Source: Clostridiales bacterium
GTDB taxonomy: Bacteria; Bacillota; Clostridia; Oscillospirales; QAMX01
NCBI GenBank assembly: GCA_016285815.1
Contig: JAEERN010000028.1
Span: forward strand, 1 to 9,363
DNA: 9,363 bases
Reading direction: 5' to 3'
Of the stretch, positions 7,095-9,363 are shown in pieces (the first letter of the stretch is position 1; every line of letters begins with the position of its first letter). The notes beneath the pieces were generated by a model. It made no database searches, had not been told where the DNA came from, and saw only the letters and a program-made list of their open reading frames with translations. Both the position numbers and the translations under genes were made by a program.

Positions 7095-7118
7095 AAAAAA
7101 GCTGTTCACCCCAAACAG
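7095..7118 (-). terminator. Probable terminator of the GH172 gene
   Basis: On the minus strand, CTGTT and AACAG (7118-7102) form a 5-base-pair stem that can extend through two wobble pairs. A C and six T (7100-7095) follow. It begins 41 bases past the stop codon at 7160. The stem is short, so it may be a weak terminator. Confidence 0.6.
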
Positions 7119-7159
7119 ATCGCTGATTATTCATCGCACCTGCATCTGCACCATCCGCT

Positions 7160-8230
7160 TCAGATGATCTCAAGTCCATCGCGGTCTGGCAGAGAACGGC
7201 GCTCGCAGCACGGCCGGTCCAGATAGAAATAGGCAATCGCCGAGACATCGGCAGATTGAAGTGGCAGATAACGCCCCCCGGACCGCCAGCCCAGGGTCTG
7301 TATCTCTACCCGGATATTCTGATTAAAATGGATCGGATCCGCCAGATGCCAGCGGTACATAGAAAAACGCGCGCAGGCAAGGTAGGCATCGTCGGTCTTC
7401 CACTTGTAAAAACCGGTATACGGTGAAGAAAATGGCGTATAATCTCCCTTGTGACCGGGTTGATTGTTGACGTCGAAGTTGAAAGAGCCGCCGAAATAGT
7501 CCTCCGTTCCCGACACGACAATCGTGGGGAATTGTCGGTCCCCGTCGAGATATGCTTTGAACTCTCCCTCGCCCCACCAGCCGTTGTTGGTGACACCGTA
7601 TACCATATAGGTGCCAAGATAGACGCCTTTTCCGGAGACCGTATCAAGGATCCGGAAGTCCTGCTTGTACGGATGCGGATTCTCGCGGTAAAACTGCGCA
7701 TGGAAATAAAGCGCGTCTTGGGGAACCTCCTGTAGGACATAGTCGACGCTGTAAGCGATGCCCTTCTCTTCTTCGCTCAAGTTTTCCAGCGTGATCCGAC
7801 ACCGTCTGCGAAACGGCATCTCTATATAGCAGTTGTATCCGTTCTTGGGATTTCGGCAGACCAGAAGAGAATTCACCTGCCAATATTCCACGTTCGCCGA
7901 AAGGAAAAAATCCCCGATCGGCGTTTCCACGGCTGGCTCTGCACATCCGTCCCAATAGATGCGAAGGATGAAGTCGCGTGTGGATTCCTGCACCAGCGGA
8001 ATCATAATCATGTGCCGGATGATCCCGGGACCTTCGATGTCGGCGAGCGTTTTCTCTTCTCCGGCGGGAATCCCCGTAAACGGATCGACCTTCCAGCCCT
8101 GTCCCAATTCTCTCGCCGCATGGGAAGAATAGCCCTCTGTCGCCATCGCACCCGTTCCGTGCCCTCCGGTCTTGTTTTCTGCAGAGACTGAACGCGATAC
8201 TGCGCTTTGTTTTCTCCAGACCTTTTCCAT
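7160..8230 (-). CDS. GH172 family glycoside hydrolase (former DUF2961)
   Basis: This 356-residue protein matches the GH172/DUF2961 pattern along its whole length. It begins with SRSVSAENKTGGHGTGAMATEG and ARELGQGWKV, continues with LADIEGPGIIRHMIM, then WWGEGEFKAYLDGD, FPTIVVSGTEDYFGGSF and a C-terminal VSAIAYFYLDRP. E221/E223 and E243 (GEGE and GTEDYF) correspond to the glutamates regarded as catalytic in this family. Known members act on furanosides, such as difructose dianhydride I synthase/hydrolase and exo-acting D-arabinofuranosidase. The substrate here cannot be told from sequence. No signal peptide is visible, so it probably acts in the cytoplasm on imported oligosaccharides. ATG 8230 has a very strong GGGAGGAAGGAAGG ahead. 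It sits alone between a promoter and a terminator, with no transporter or regulator beside it in the window, and has lower GC than the genes to its left. Confidence 0.88.
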   Translation of the reverse strand: MEKVWRKQSAVSRSVSAENKTGGHGTGAMATEGYSSHAARELGQGWKVDPFTGIPAGEEKTLADIEGPGIIRHMIMIPLVQESTRDFILRIYWDGCAEPAVETPIGDFFLSANVEYWQVNSLLVCRNPKNGYNCYIEMPFRRRCRITLENLSEEEKGIAYSVDYVLQEVPQDALYFHAQFYRENPHPYKQDFRILDTVSGKGVYLGTYMVYGVTNNGWWGEGEFKAYLDGDRQFPTIVVSGTEDYFGGSFNFDVNNQPGHKGDYTPFSSPYTGFYKWKTDDAYLACARFSMYRWHLADPIHFNQNIRVEIQTLGWRSGGRYLPLQSADVSAIAYFYLDRPCCERRSLPDRDGLEII

Positions 8231-8291
8231 ACCTTCCTTCCTCCCGTTCGGTGGTCCGCCGTGCGTCTCCGTTTCGCCCGATTACTCTCTC

Positions 8292-8320
8292 ATTATAGCT
8301 TTCTTATGCGCCCCTGTCAA
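8292..8320 (-). promoter_or_regulatory. Perfect-consensus sigma-A promoter of the GH172 gene
   Basis: On the minus strand, TTGACA (8320-8315) is followed by exactly 17 bases and TATAAT (8297-8292), a full match to the vegetative promoter consensus. Transcription should begin near 8285, leaving a leader of about 55 bases before ATG 8230. No obvious operator overlaps it. Confidence 0.92.
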
Positions 8321-8415
8321 TACGAAGTAGAACCAACGTGTTTTTGGGGAATTTGAACCGGCTTTTGTGCCTCGGCGGCAGCACGCGCAATGGGAAAAAG
8401 ATCTCTTCCAGCCAG

Positions 8416-8429
8416 TGGACATATGTCCA
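8416..8429. repeat. Perfect 14-base palindrome TGGACATATGTCCA
   Basis: Both halves match exactly around 8422/8423. It lies about 95 bases upstream of the -35 box of the GH172 promoter, so it could be a distant operator, but nothing in the sequence ties it to a known regulator. Confidence 0.45.
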
Positions 8430-8524
8430 ACGCAGCTCCACGACGGCTTTAGGGGATCCGGAATGGATTTCTATACCGCTCCTCCATTCGCAATTCGGGA
8501 TTCTTGAGACCCTTGTCTCCGAGC

Positions 8525-8560
8525 AAAAAAGGATTGCTATTTTAACAAAGATAGCAATCC
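8525..8560 (-). terminator. Rho-independent terminator downstream of the 211-residue protein gene
   Basis: GGATTGCTAT and ATAGCAATCC (8531-8540 with 8551-8560) form a perfect 10-base-pair stem with a 10-base loop. On the minus strand six T (8530-8525) follow. It is about 155 bases after the stop of the gene ending at 8716. A looser T-rich stretch also follows it on the plus strand, so it could work in both directions. Confidence 0.8.
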
Positions 8561-8618
8561 TACTTTTATGCCATGAAAGCCTTGAAATGCAAGTGCCTTC
8601 GGCATTTCTGCACCAAAT

Positions 8619-8662
8619 CAGCAAAAGGAAAATCCTGAACCTGGGTCTCTCGGCTCAGGATT
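8619..8662 (-). terminator. Possible first terminator of the 211-residue protein gene
   Basis: AATCCTGA and TCAGGATT (8631-8638 with 8655-8662) pair over 8 bases, with CC/GG extending inward after one mismatch. On the minus strand TTTTCCTTTT follows. It lies 53 bases after the stop codon at 8716. The interrupted T tract makes it weaker than the hairpin at 8531-8560. Confidence 0.5.
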
Positions 8663-8715
8663 CACGCTTTTATAGGAATCTCGATACCATCAGCGTTACG
8701 AAATTTAACGATTAC

Positions 8716-9351
8716 TTATATCAGCTTCCACATTGCGCAATACCACTTGGAATCATCCTCAATAACGATACCGTCCCTAGAGAGGCTCTTCGTGATTTCT
8801 GCCGTCATTGCCGGATAATCCGCCGCGGGAAGAATTGCAAACGGTTCAGTCTGCGGCCATTCATTTCGATCTCTTATATCCTCATACATGCTGGGAACAT
8901 CGGACCATTCCCAAGCGGTTTGTATGCAGCGTACGCTTGTCTTTTCCCATACATGCAAAGCCAATGCCTTTACCTTGTCCATTGCTTTCCTGTTTTTTCG
9001 CGCAGTATTGCTCGGTAATCCTGTTGCAGAAGTGTCCGCAAAATCTTCCTCAGGAATGATAATCGTAAAGCGTGCACCTCTGTAACTAACAGACCAGTAA
9101 GCCCTTAAATCGAAAAAACCTTCAAGCGAGAAAAGCAACTGATAGTATTTGTCCTTGAATTCCCTTTGGGCCATCAATTGTTCTTGGAAAATATCGATTA
9201 GTTCCGACAGCGTCTTTCCAGCACCATCACGAAACCCGGATTTGAAAGAGAGTCCGAATGCCTCTAACACACGGAAGAAATCTGCAACAAAACCACCGTA
9301 GATGTCTTCAAACAGAAAATCAAAATCAATGCTAAAGTATTCCACCGCCAT
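8716..9351 (-). CDS. Unrecognised 211-residue protein
   Basis: I do not recognise a family. The protein has no signal peptide or membrane helix and looks soluble. The N-terminal half is rich in Phe, Asp and Glu (YFSIDFDFLFEDIYGGFVADFFRV fragments, then LSELIDIFQEQL and REFKDKYYQLLFSLEGFF) and probably mixes helix and strand. The middle has a strand-like FTIIIPEEDF. A basic region (TARKNRKAMDKVKALALHVW) follows. The C-terminal part, with ILPAADYPAMTAEITKSL and a Trp-rich end (KWYCAMWKLI), is compact. ATG 9351 is only 2 bases after GAGGGG; the in-frame GTG at 9345 is spaced better (about 8 bases), and the frame is also open to the window edge, so the true start may be 9351, 9345 or beyond. Gene status rests on natural amino acid composition, the length of the frame in low-GC DNA and the terminators downstream. 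An orphan immunity-type or accessory protein is possible but unproven. Confidence 0.68.
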   Translation of the reverse strand: MAVEYFSIDFDFLFEDIYGGFVADFFRVLEAFGLSFKSGFRDGAGKTLSELIDIFQEQLMAQREFKDKYYQLLFSLEGFFDLRAYWSVSYRGARFTIIIPEEDFADTSATGLPSNTARKNRKAMDKVKALALHVWEKTSVRCIQTAWEWSDVPSMYEDIRDRNEWPQTEPFAILPAADYPAMTAEITKSLSRDGIVIEDDSKWYCAMWKLI

Positions 9352-9363
9352 GTCCCCTCTGTG

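Larger units (their letters stand above)
8231..8715. other. 485-base gap without a convincing gene
   Basis: This stretch lies between the GH172 start and the stop of the 211-residue protein gene. It holds the GH172 promoter at its left end. To the right are a perfect 14-base palindrome (8416-8429), a 7-base inverted repeat GAATGGA/TCCATTC (8461-8467 and 8483-8489), GAGAC/GTCTC (8506-8519), a 10-base-pair hairpin with a T tail on the minus strand (8531-8560), GAAATGC/GCATTTC (about 8584-8608) and AATCCTGA/TCAGGATT (8631-8662). Open frames crossing it on both strands lack ribosome binding sites and recognisable content. It may be untranslated trailer, an intergenic repeat or a decayed element. 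Confidence 0.55.

Noticed and set aside
8346..8359. GGTTCAAATTCC on the minus strand, resembling a tRNA T-arm
   Set aside because: The bases flanking the would-be T-loop (GCCGG and TCCCC) do not pair, and no acceptor stem or anticodon arm can be built around it.
8304..8624. 106-codon minus-strand open frame between the 211-residue gene and GH172
   Set aside because: It reads straight through the perfect terminator hairpin and runs up to the GH172 -10/-35 region. There is no ribosome binding site and no recognisable domain.
8338..9018. 226-codon plus-strand open frame crossing the gap and the 211-residue gene
   Set aside because: No ribosome binding site or promoter; it passes through two hairpins with minus-strand T tails and overlaps a more natural-looking minus-strand protein.

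Overview
The window reads as chromosome of a high-GC member of the Clostridia (Bacillota), most likely an Oscillospiraceae-like gut bacterium. This is inferred from gene families and signals, not from a marker gene. Supporting points are a transketolase split into two adjacent genes, a thymidylate kinase with the clostridial-type YTTSNAIHQ stretch, a membrane-anchored parvulin foldase, a BspA-type leucine-rich-repeat surface protein with fibronectin-like domains, GGAGG-type ribosome binding sites and sigma-A-type promoters. Hand counts of single 60-base lines give about 70% GC in the transketolase genes, but only about 40-52% in the right-hand 2.3 kb.

Layout. Bases 1-941 (minus strand) hold a thymidylate kinase gene followed by the 5' end of a DJ-1/PfpI-family gene. 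They form one operon driven by a good promoter at 1012-1040. A divergent control region (about 1040-1296) separates this from a plus-strand operon at 1297-4686. That operon encodes a membrane-anchored peptidyl-prolyl isomerase, then the N-terminal and C-terminal subunits of transketolase. It has its own promoter (1157-1185), a GC-rich leader able to fold, and a strong terminator (4707-4745). Immediately beyond, a second strong terminator on the opposite strand closes a large minus-strand gene (4826-6961) for a secreted protein with 14 leucine-rich repeats and three 84-residue fibronectin-type-III-like domains.

The rest, 7160 to the end, has lower GC. It holds a GH172 (former DUF2961) glycoside hydrolase gene behind a perfect-consensus TTGACA-17-TATAAT promoter, a gap of 485 bases without a convincing gene but full of inverted repeats, and an unrecognised 211-residue protein gene at the right edge. 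These pieces look accessory relative to the left side.

How the genes work together. Thymidylate kinase supplies dTDP for DNA synthesis. The transketolase pair serves the non-oxidative pentose phosphate pathway. The foldase and the repeat protein act at or outside the membrane. GH172 probably releases a furanose sugar from a glycan or dianhydride. I see no multi-gene defence system, CRISPR array, transposase, integrase or RNA gene. The most interesting items are the unknown 211-residue protein, the isolated GH172 gene with its ideal promoter, the hairpin-rich gap and the folded leader of the foldase operon.
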